Shown here in pieces: positions 9,741 through 17,865 of a stretch of DNA of 64,000 bases (its first letter is position 1; the number at the start of each line of letters is the position of its first letter). Made by a program: the position numbers and the translations under genes. The notes below the pieces were generated by a model, which worked only from the letters and a program-made list of their open reading frames with translations, searched no databases and was not told the DNA's origin. The stretch is taken from NCBI GenBank assembly GCA_025201845.1, contig MU603947.1, forward strand, positions 144,125 through 208,124, in the 5' to 3' direction. The DNA is from Martensiomyces pterosporus. Taxonomy: Eukaryota > Kickxellomycota > Kickxellomycetes > Kickxellales > Kickxellaceae.

Positions 9741-12509
9741 ATGTCCACTGAGCTTCGCTTCGACAACCGCGTCGTCGTCGTCACTGGCGCCGGCGGAGGC
9801 CTGGGCAAGGCCTACTCTCTGTTCTTTGCCTCGCGCGGCGCCAAGGTCGTCGTCAACGACCTGGGGGCCGGGCTCAAGGGCGAGGGCAGCTCCGCGAGCG
9901 CGGCGGACCTCGTTGTGGACGAGATCAAGAAGGCCGGCGGGGCTGCGGTGGCCGACTACCACAATGTGCTGGAGGGCGAGAAGATCATCGAGACTGCCCT
10001 GAAGAGCTTTGGCCGCATCGACATCATCATCAACAACGCCGGAATTCTGCGCGACAAATCGTTCAAGAGCATGACCGACAAGGACTGGGACGACGTGCTG
10101 AACGTGCACCTCCACGGCGCCTACAAGCTCACCAAGGCCGCCTGGCCCATCATGCGCAAGCAGAAGTTCGGCCGCATCATCATGACGTCGTCCGCTGCCG
10201 GCATCTATGGCAACTTTGGGCAGGCCAACTACTCGGCTGCCAAGCAGGCACTCGTTGGCTTCAGCAACTCGCTGGCATACGAGGGCGCCAAGTACAACAT
10301 CACCTCCAACGCCATCGCTCCCCTCGCTGCCTCCCGCATGACCGCCACGGTCATGCCGCAGGAGCTCCTTGATGCCCTCAAGCCCGAGCTCATCGCGCCC
10401 CTCGTCGCCTACCTGACCCACGAGCACACCAAGCAGTCCGGCGGCGTGTATGAGATTGGCGCCGGCAAGATCACCGCCCACCGCTGGCAGGCGACCGAGG
10501 GCGTTGTCTTCAAGGCCGACGACTCGTTTACCCCGGCCGCCGTCAAGGCGCGCTTTGAGGAGATCGACAACTTCGATGGGCCCGTCTACTACCCGACCTC
10601 GATGAAGGACAGCGACTGGCTGGGCAAGCTGGAGCAGGCCAAGAGCCTGTCCACAAACGCCAAGGGCGAGGAGCTCCGGTACGACGGCAAGGTCGCCATC
10701 ATCTCGGGGGCCGGCAACGGGCTGGGCCGTGCATACGCCAGGATGTTTGCCCGCTTCGGCGCCAAGGTCGTCGTCAACGACCTGGGCTTCGTCGAGCACG
10801 AGGGAAAGAAGGTCCGCGCAGCCGACCTCGTCGTCCAGGACATCGTCAAGGCGGGCGGCGTTGCAGTTGCCAACTACGACTCGGTCGAGGAGGGCGAGAA
10901 GCTCGTCGACACCGCCATCAAGAGCTTTGGCCGCGTCGACATTGTCATCAACAACGCCGGCATCCTGCGCGACAAGGCGTTTGTCAACGCCACCCCGCAG
11001 GACTGGGATCTCGTCTACCGCGTCCATCTGCGCGGCACTTACAAGGTCACCAAGGCAGCCTGGCCGCACTTTGTCAAGCAGAAGAGCGGCGTCATCATCA
11101 ACACCAACTCCTCCGTCGGCATCTTTGGCAACTTTGGCCAGACCAACTACTCGGCGGCCAAGGCCGGCATTCAGGGCTTCACCAACACCCTGGCCATTGA
11201 GGGCGCCAAGTATGGAATCAGGGCCAACGCGATTGCGCCCAACGCCGGCACCGCCATGACTGCTACCATCATGCCCGCCGAGGTCGTCGAGATGCTCAAG
11301 CCCGAGTACGTTGCGCCCCTCGTCGGATATCTCGCCCACGAGTCCACTCCCCACACCGGCAAGCTGTTCCAGGTCGGCTCGTGCTGGGTGTCGGAGATCC
11401 GCCGCCAGCGCTCCGGCGGCGTCGGATTCCCCCTCAACAAGCCCCTCACCCCCGAAGCCATTGAGCAGAAGTGGAAGAGGATCGTCGACTTTGACGACGG
11501 CCGCGCCCACCACGTCGCCAACTCGCGCGAGAGCTCGTCGGAGCTCCTGGAGAACGCATCCAACACCGAGGAGGACGAGGGCGAGGACGAGGAGAAGGTC
11601 GATCTGGCCGGCGCCTACGCCTCGAAGAGCGAGCCGCAGAGCTTCGACTACACCAAGCGCGACGTCTCCCTGTATGCCCTGGGCATCGGTGCCTCGCGCC
11701 AGGACCTGCCCCTTGTCTACGAGAACAGCGACAGCTTCCAGACGTTCCCCACATACGCCGTCATCCCGGCCTTCTCTGTCGGCCAGGACCTGACCGAGTT
11801 CCTCCCCTCGTTCAACCCCATGATGCTGCTCCACGGCGAGCAGTTCATTGAGGTCCACCGCCCCATCCCCACCGAGGGCCGCCTGATGTGCACGCCGCAG
11901 ATCGTCGACATCCAGGACAAGGGCAAGGGCCTGACCGTCACCGGCCGCCTCACCATGACCGACAGGCACAACAACGTCGTCGCCGTCTCGGAGTCCACCT
12001 CGTTCATCCGCGGCCTCGGCGGGTTCAGCAAGAAGCCCGGATACACCGCCGTCAAGGGTCCCGAGCGCCCCGCCGCCGCCACTGCCCTCAATGCTGCTCC
12101 CAAGCGCTCGCCCGATGCCGTGTACTCGCAGAAGACGACCGAGGAGCAGGCCGCCATCTACCGCCTGTCGGGCGACTACAACCCCCTGCACATTGACCCG
12201 GAGATGTCGAAGCTTGGCGGATTCAAGACCCCTATCCTCCACGGCCTCTGCACCTTCGGCCACGCCGCTCGCCATGTTGTCAAGCTGGCTGCCAACAACG
12301 ATGCATCGAAGCTGAAGAGCGTCAAGGCCCGCTTCTCCTCGCCCGTCATCCCCGGCGAGACCCTCGAGACCAGCGTGTGGGCCGACAAGGCGAACCCCAA
12401 GAAGGTCTTTTTCCAGGTGCGCGTGGTTGAGCGCGACGTCATTGCTATCTCCAACGCGGCTGCCGAGTTCTCGGCTCCCGTCGCCATTGCTTCCAACCCC
12501 AAGCTCTAA
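9741..12509 (+). CDS. FOX2: Peroxisomal multifunctional beta-oxidation enzyme Fox2
   Basis: Bifunctional (3R)-hydroxyacyl-CoA dehydrogenase and 2-enoyl-CoA hydratase 2, carrying out the second and third steps of peroxisomal beta-oxidation. The 922-residue protein has the fungal layout: SDR domain A (about 1-300; TGAGGGLGKAYS cofactor loop, NYSAAK active site), SDR domain B (about 318-590; SGAGNGLGRAYA, NYSAAK) and a MaoC hot-dog hydratase (about 640-915). The hydratase-2 signature YRLSGDYNPLH sits near residue 806. Both YxxxK sites are intact. It ends in -SNPKL; PKL fits the broad type-1 peroxisomal signal although yeast Fox2 ends in SKL. The sequence is strongly C-ending in third codon positions, suggesting high expression. 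It converges on the next gene with 179 bp between stops. Confidence 0.96.
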   Translation: MSTELRFDNRVVVVTGAGGGLGKAYSLFFASRGAKVVVNDLGAGLKGEGSSASAADLVVDEIKKAGGAAVADYHNVLEGEKIIETALKSFGRIDIIINNAGILRDKSFKSMTDKDWDDVLNVHLHGAYKLTKAAWPIMRKQKFGRIIMTSSAAGIYGNFGQANYSAAKQALVGFSNSLAYEGAKYNITSNAIAPLAASRMTATVMPQELLDALKPELIAPLVAYLTHEHTKQSGGVYEIGAGKITAHRWQATEGVVFKADDSFTPAAVKARFEEIDNFDGPVYYPTSMKDSDWLGKLEQAKSLSTNAKGEELRYDGKVAIISGAGNGLGRAYARMFARFGAKVVVNDLGFVEHEGKKVRAADLVVQDIVKAGGVAVANYDSVEEGEKLVDTAIKSFGRVDIVINNAGILRDKAFVNATPQDWDLVYRVHLRGTYKVTKAAWPHFVKQKSGVIINTNSSVGIFGNFGQTNYSAAKAGIQGFTNTLAIEGAKYGIRANAIAPNAGTAMTATIMPAEVVEMLKPEYVAPLVGYLAHESTPHTGKLFQVGSCWVSEIRRQRSGGVGFPLNKPLTPEAIEQKWKRIVDFDDGRAHHVANSRESSSELLENASNTEEDEGEDEEKVDLAGAYASKSEPQSFDYTKRDVSLYALGIGASRQDLPLVYENSDSFQTFPTYAVIPAFSVGQDLTEFLPSFNPMMLLHGEQFIEVHRPIPTEGRLMCTPQIVDIQDKGKGLTVTGRLTMTDRHNNVVAVSESTSFIRGLGGFSKKPGYTAVKGPERPAAATALNAAPKRSPDAVYSQKTTEEQAAIYRLSGDYNPLHIDPEMSKLGGFKTPILHGLCTFGHAARHVVKLAANNDASKLKSVKARFSSPVIPGETLETSVWADKANPKKVFFQVRVVERDVIAISNAAAEFSAPVAIASNPKL

Positions 12510-12688
12510 GCAGTGCTGGCGGGTTGTTTTTCTGTCCCTTGTTTTCATCATTATCAGGCATTCCAGTGTAATTCAGCTTTTATAAAAGAATATCGCAACT
12601 ACCTTGCAGAACGGCGGTGGCAGCGTGTCGAGTATTTGTGACAGTGGCATGCGTGTGTGCAGGCGCAGCTAGCTGGGATGGGCGTCGC

Positions 12689-15600
12689 CTAGTGGTGCGG
12701 CATGCGCGAGAGCGTGTGAAGGCTGTCCGCGATCTTGGAGTACTCGCCCAGCCTCGAAGCCATTGCCGCCTTCTGCGCCCTCAGCTCCTCATTCGCCCTC
12801 CTCTCGCTCTCCGCCTGCGCCTCCAGCTCCCTGACCCTGGCAACAGCCTCGCCCAGGGCCGCCTCCAGCCTCCTGATGTCCTCGCCCATTCCCGCGTGTC
12901 TCTCCTCCCACTTGCCCTGCCTCACGCCAAACGCATCCTGCATCTCCTGCTGCTTCTCGGCCATCTGCAGCAGCTGCTGGCGCGTCTCCCGACCCAGACT
13001 CTCGCTCTCCTCGAGGTGGTCGCGGGTCTTCATGCACTCCTCCTTCCACTCCCGGGCATCCTCCAGGGCCCGCTGGCACTTGGTTTGGAGGTCCGTGTGT
13101 GTGGACTCCAAGGACCCGTGCTCCGCTAGCAGGCGGTCGATGTTTGACTGCTTTTGCTGGAGTTCGGCCGCTTGCCGTGCATGCTCCGACTGGAGGTGCT
13201 GGAGCTCCGTGCGCAGATCGCCGATTTCCTCCTCGGCGTCAAGGAGGTCCTCGCGCTCCTGCTGCAGACGCTGCTGGAACATGGTGCGGGTGCTGAGGAG
13301 CTCCATGGCGTGCTTGCGCTGGAGCGCTGCGGGTGTCCGGATGCCGCCAAGAAGCAGGTGCAAGGAGGCCGAATCGGGGCGAGTGCGGGTCGAGGGCTCG
13401 GGCGATACAAGCGCGCGTGCCTGGCGGACCAGCTGCCTAATACTAGAGAGCTGCGACATTTGGGTGTCAGAGGCAGTAGAGGCGGACGCCACGAGAGTCG
13501 CTGCGAGCTCGGCCTCGCACGAGCGTGCCCACTGTCGCAGCAGAGCGATCTGCAGTAGACCCACCGTCGATGCATCCGACCGACCCAGATCATGGCTACT
13601 CGCCGAGATCCCCAAACCCTCAGCACCGTTTGTCACTCTGCCGTCAGCGGCATTGGCTGCTGCAGCCACCCGCATCTCGTCGATGGCAATGACCTGGCGG
13701 TGGACAGGCGGGCTCTCCCTGGGCGACTGTGGGTTTGACGAGTGCTCCGATTCCGACGGAGTAGCCACACTCGGTGCAACGTGCTTTTGCTGCTGTTGCT
13801 GCTGCTGTTTTTCGTTGACTGCCGACGGCAGGATCTGCTGCTCAGCGAAGATATCGTAAATATCGCGGTACATTGCATGGGCCAGCAGGTCCTGTGGGTT
13901 CTCGATTGTCCTTTGGCACACATCCGATGCCCACTTGCCGACAGACAGCAGGGCACCTTGGTCGAGCCACTTGTCCCACTGCCTGCGGAACACCTCGCAC
14001 TTGGAAGCAAGGCCAGCAGCCGTGTGGATCACCGGCTTTGCCACCCAGTAGTAGCTGGCAGTGGTGTAGCGGTACCTGGCATAGATGCTCTGCACCTTTG
14101 CAGGCTGTGCGAAACTAGCTATGCTTGCCTCAGCACTGCCGCTGCCGGGATCTCTGACGATGTGGAACGGGTCTCTGCCCTCGCCCTTATCGCCGGCACC
14201 TTCAGCGCCTGCGGTGCTGACGATGGGGTCGAGTGCCTGTGATACCACTTGCATGAGATCGTCTGCCCAGTATGCCGACTCGGGGGTTTCGGGCAGGCTC
14301 AGCGCAGCGACAAGGAACTCAACCACGTGCTGGCGCACACCGTCGCTGCAGTTGACGAACCACCCACACCCGCTCTCGTCGCTTGACACTCGGGGCCACG
14401 CGCTGCTCTCGGGACGGTCCACTGCTGCATCCTCCGAGCTCTGCTGCTGCTTGCTGCCCGCGTTTGCAGCGAACTGGGGCACTGTGTATGCGGCGTCTTC
14501 GATCCCCGAGAGCACAATATCAAAGATCTCCGCGACAATAGATGTTGCGTCTGCCGCTGCCGCCGTCCCCTGCTGTGTTTCATTCGACGCATTTGAGTGG
14601 TTGCCCTCGTGTGCGCTGGTCAGGGCCAGCACTAGCGGCGACCCTCTGTACGCTGCGTGGGCGAGTATCGGGTTGACGGTGCGCAGCAGCGGGACCACAT
14701 ACCGGCGGTCGAGCTTGGCCATAGACACCACGTGGTCGACGGCAGCGGCCATCTCCGTTGACTGGGAGAACCGCTTGCTGACCCCGTCGTCGGAAGTGAC
14801 AACAGCATTCACCACGCCGGCGATAGCGTTGAGCACACGCAAGTCGTCACTGACAAGCGCCGCATCCCCGGATGAATGCGGGTCTGCTGCCTGGCAGTTC
14901 AGACACAGGTCGGAGACGAGGACGAGTGTGCGGCCAATGTGTGCGTCGTCAAAGAGCTTTCCTCTTAGGCCGTCTGCAAGAACAGAGAGTGGCGTAGGCT
15001 TGCTCCCGCCGCCTGCCCCGCGTGGGTGCAAGAGGAGCCGTGTGAGGATGTGTAGTGCGGGGGCAGTAATTCCGGGCGAGGGCTTGCTGAGCAGCTTGAT
15101 TATATGGCGGGTGAAGCGGCGCAGGGACTCCAGCGAAGACAGGGTGTCAAGGGAGTCTGCCTCGTACTGCTCCAGCAGCTGGGCCAGTAGCGAGAGCAGC
15201 TGGGGGACATTGTCCGTGGACCCATCCATTATCGCATCGACAATTGCCCTCACCAGGGATGCAACCTTTCCCTGTTCGCTGTAGCGGCTGAGCGAGCGAA
15301 TGGCGGACAGCAGCTCTGCGTGGCTGTCCACCTGCCCGCTGCCCTGCTGCGTGAGGGAGAGCAGAGTTTGGAGGGTGCCTGACTCCATTGAGCAAATATC
15401 CGCCGGCGAAGCCCACCCTTCCTCCCTGCTGCCGTGTAGAATGTCTGATAGCATGACTGCAGATCCAGCTGTTGTCTGCGAGGAGAGCAATTGTACCAAA
15501 AAGGCCCCCGAGTGCAGTTGTACTGTGGGAGCGCCAGTATGTGGATGTGTGAAGATGACATGGGAGGAGGCAGAAGACGCATGTGCATGTGCATTGTCCT

Positions 15601-15901
15601 TGCTGTCCCGCAGTGCATAGGAAGCACTATCGCCTGCTGCCCCATGCTGCGCCGGCAGCTGTGCGGATTGCGTGTCCAGGAGCGAAACCGCGGACAGCAG
15701 GCCCAGGTACGATGGGTGGATAAGACGGAGGCACCCGCGGATGTCGGAGGACGACGCATAGAGCGAGCACAGGTTGCTTAGCGCCTGTGTGCTGCTGAGA
15801 TCGCTGCTGGCTGTGGCGCCCAAAAGCTCAAGCAAGGGGTCGTTCCCCTGTGGCCGCAAGGCTGCATCTGTCTCCGGCGCTGCTATCATCAGCGGGAGCA
15901 T
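12689..15901 (-). CDS. ARM-like head plus C-terminal coiled-coil protein, CIP2A-like candidate
   Basis: About 1070 residues from the ATG at 15901, chosen over an in-frame extension to 16366 because the upstream part looks non-coding and a TATA-like element lies near 16035. The first two thirds are Leu-rich helical repeats resembling armadillo/HEAT. The last ~230 residues (from about LQRKHAMELL) are a continuous coiled coil ending in SKIADSLHTLSRM. A Gln run lies near 13790-13815. The order of a helical-repeat head and long coiled coil, a segment resembling PLxxALTS, and the tail resemble CIP2A, an inhibitor of protein phosphatase 2A. A Uso1/p115-type tether has the same architecture and cannot be excluded. 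The CIP2A idea rests on remembered family features, so function is tentative. Divergent from the Igo1 gene. Confidence 0.5.
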   Translation of the reverse strand: MLPLMIAAPETDAALRPQGNDPLLELLGATASSDLSSTQALSNLCSLYASSSDIRGCLRLIHPSYLGLLSAVSLLDTQSAQLPAQHGAAGDSASYALRDSKDNAHAHASSASSHVIFTHPHTGAPTVQLHSGAFLVQLLSSQTTAGSAVMLSDILHGSREEGWASPADICSMESGTLQTLLSLTQQGSGQVDSHAELLSAIRSLSRYSEQGKVASLVRAIVDAIMDGSTDNVPQLLSLLAQLLEQYEADSLDTLSSLESLRRFTRHIIKLLSKPSPGITAPALHILTRLLLHPRGAGGGSKPTPLSVLADGLRGKLFDDAHIGRTLVLVSDLCLNCQAADPHSSGDAALVSDDLRVLNAIAGVVNAVVTSDDGVSKRFSQSTEMAAAVDHVVSMAKLDRRYVVPLLRTVNPILAHAAYRGSPLVLALTSAHEGNHSNASNETQQGTAAAADATSIVAEIFDIVLSGIEDAAYTVPQFAANAGSKQQQSSEDAAVDRPESSAWPRVSSDESGCGWFVNCSDGVRQHVVEFLVAALSLPETPESAYWADDLMQVVSQALDPIVSTAGAEGAGDKGEGRDPFHIVRDPGSGSAEASIASFAQPAKVQSIYARYRYTTASYYWVAKPVIHTAAGLASKCEVFRRQWDKWLDQGALLSVGKWASDVCQRTIENPQDLLAHAMYRDIYDIFAEQQILPSAVNEKQQQQQQQKHVAPSVATPSESEHSSNPQSPRESPPVHRQVIAIDEMRVAAAANAADGRVTNGAEGLGISASSHDLGRSDASTVGLLQIALLRQWARSCEAELAATLVASASTASDTQMSQLSSIRQLVRQARALVSPEPSTRTRPDSASLHLLLGGIRTPAALQRKHAMELLSTRTMFQQRLQQEREDLLDAEEEIGDLRTELQHLQSEHARQAAELQQKQSNIDRLLAEHGSLESTHTDLQTKCQRALEDAREWKEECMKTRDHLEESESLGRETRQQLLQMAEKQQEMQDAFGVRQGKWEERHAGMGEDIRRLEAALGEAVARVRELEAQAESERRANEELRAQKAAMASRLGEYSKIADSLHTLSRMPHH

Positions 15902-16798
15902 TGTTTCGCTTTCACAAAGCAAAGAAACGAGGCAGGCTGAAAAGCTGAGGATATCTCTGGAAAAAAGTGGAAAAGGGAGAGCAGCAGGGGGGCGTGTTGT
16001 GTACCAGCGGCGCTGCCTCCCAGGAGCTCGGTATAAATAGCAGGGGGTGTCGCTGCCGTCACACGCTGTCCGTCTGCGTGTGTATGGCACAAGGAGAGGA
16101 ATATGAGAGTACAGGATAGTGTAGAGCAGGAGCAGGAAGCAGGAGCAGGAAGCAGAGGCAGGGTAGGGCCTCTGGCTACTGGCAACAATGGCTGTGCCTT
16201 CTGGGCAGCAGTAGCGCTTGCTTCTGTTGACTCGAGCGGTATTGACAACAAGGATGTCCCCTACTGCCTTGCCACCTGCCAAAGAAGCCACTGCGCCTGC
16301 GCTTTGAGCAGAGCGCAAAGCACGAGACAGGGCAGGCCACAATGCGCTTGCTGCTGCTGCCCTCATTCACCACGCATATCCGGGAGGGAGCGACTGAGGT
16401 CACAACACTCGAAGGATCAGGGGATGTGGATGAGGAAGAAAAGCTCCACTGCCGTATATATTTTTTTCGCCACTACGTGTGCGGCAATAGAGACACCCCA
16501 CCTGCCTATCTGTCTGGGCTGTGTTTCTCCTTTCCTTCTCGCTCTCTTTTTTTGCCCTCGGACATTTTGTATCGCCTTGTTTCAATTTAAACATTTGCCT
16601 GAGCACCCACTTGCTCCCATTGCACCAAGTATCAGGGAATTTTGTAGCAGCAAGATTGCGCTTTGACTTTTACTCCAACGACAATTGCTCTGCTCTTTTC
16701 TTGCTTCCCAATTGGCACCTTGTCAGCGCAAAGCCCCGTATTACTACTTAGCCTCTTGTTAGCAAGCACACCACGCCTCTATATTCTATAAGCCAAGG
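15902..16798. promoter_or_regulatory. Divergent intergenic region, CIP2A-like / Igo1
   Basis: These 897 bp separate the two starts. GGTATAAATAGC near 16030-16041 reads TATTTATA on the minus strand, about 130 bp upstream of the minus-strand gene. The Igo1 side is AT- and pyrimidine-rich (16,440-16,790). No other gene is supported. Confidence 0.45.
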
Positions 16799-17558
16799 AT
16801 GCTTCCAGCCAAGCAGCAAAAGGTCGACTTGAGCGTAAGTATCGACTATATGTCACCGCTACTGCCGTCGATGCTGGGCAGCAAAAAAAAAAAAAAAGGT
16901 GACTTTTTGCTCGCAGATAGCCCTTAGGCTGCACGAAGCTAACGACATGACTCTATTGCACGGCTGTAGAAGCTCTCGGAGGAGGAGAAGGCGCAGTTTC
17001 GCAAGTACGGCCGGCTTCCAGCAAACAAAAACGTTCTCACCCAGCGACTAAAGGTAAGAGCAGCAGACAGCCAAGAGCAGCTGCGCGCTGTATGCTGTGC
17101 CACCTCCACTGAGTGCGCTTTTCTAACGCTCCTCTCTCCCTCCCTCTCTCCCTCTCTGCCTGCTGTGGCTATCAACGTAGGAGCGCAAGTACTTTGACAG
17201 CGGCGACTACGCACTGTCGAAGGCAGGGAAAACCGAGGAGACAGTCGGCGAGAAGCACCCGTCGCCCGAATCAATCCCGCACCACCCGACGATGATGGCG
17301 CCGCCGCCGCTGGCCAGCTCGCCGAGCTCAACAGTAAATGTGGTGCCGATTGCCACTGGAATCAACTCGAATACGATGCTCAACCCCTCGGGGCTCTCGC
17401 CTCCATCGGAACACCAGCTCCATCCTGCACTGGGCCACTTGCATGGCGGCCATCTGCCCAACCCCTCGGCTGCGTCTGCTGCTGGCGGGCCGATCAAACC
17501 GCCGTTTGAGCGCCGTGTCTCGCAACCGTCGGGTCTCCAGTATCGCACCAAGGAGTAA
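16799..17558 (+). CDS. IGO1: Endosulfine-family PP2A-B55 inhibitor Igo1 (three exons)
   Basis: Exons are 16799-16834, 16970-17053 and 17181-17558, giving 165 residues. Introns are GTAAGT..AG (135 nt, with GCTAAC branch sequence and a 15-A run) and GTAAGA..AG (127 nt), both phase 0. The spliced protein reads KLSEEEKAQFRKYGRLPANK then YFDSGDYALSK, the diagnostic endosulfine/ARPP-19 core. Ser47 (codon 17199-17201) is the site phosphorylated by Greatwall/Rim15 in this family. Phosphorylated endosulfine inhibits PP2A-B55, linking low TORC1 activity to quiescence and mitotic control. The C-terminus has RRVS (Ser154), which resembles the PKA site of animal endosulfines. The tail between is Pro/Ser/His-rich. 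Only fragments are open in any single frame, so a simple ORF scan misses it. Confidence 0.93.
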
Positions 17559-17865
17559 GCGGCTCCCCGGTGGCTAATGGGTGGAATGTGTGATTGTGTA
17601 CTTGTTTTGCCTCATACTCTTTTCTTCTTTTTCTGTTCTGCTCCATTCCATTTCCACTCAAACTCCGACGGCCCAGCCACCCCTCGAGGCCCATTCTGCT
17701 CGCTCCTTTGCCTTTTCACTTTGTTCTTCATCAACCTTGTTTCAATTCCCTCCTTTTTCTGCTCCTGTGTGATCTGTCCATTGTTTTTTTTTTCTGGTGG
17801 ACGTTCTAAAAACAAAAATACCATGCCTTGAGTGCTCCCCATTCTAGTCGCGGCGTGGTGGGTAT
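17559..17865. other. Convergent 3' interval
   Basis: These 307 bp between the Igo1 and TIP/ITFG1-like stops are T/C-rich, consistent with 3' UTRs. No gene seen. Confidence 0.5.

Noticed and set aside
9612..12551. Open frame of 979 codons antisense over the whole Fox2 gene
   Set aside because: It follows from strong C-ending codon bias in Fox2, its predicted protein is Leu/Gly/Val-rich with no domain, and its ends track the Fox2 gene.
15902..16366. N-terminal extension of the ARM/coiled-coil gene to 16366
   Set aside because: The added residues are compositionally non-coding and a minus-strand TATA-like element sits inside this stretch near 16035.
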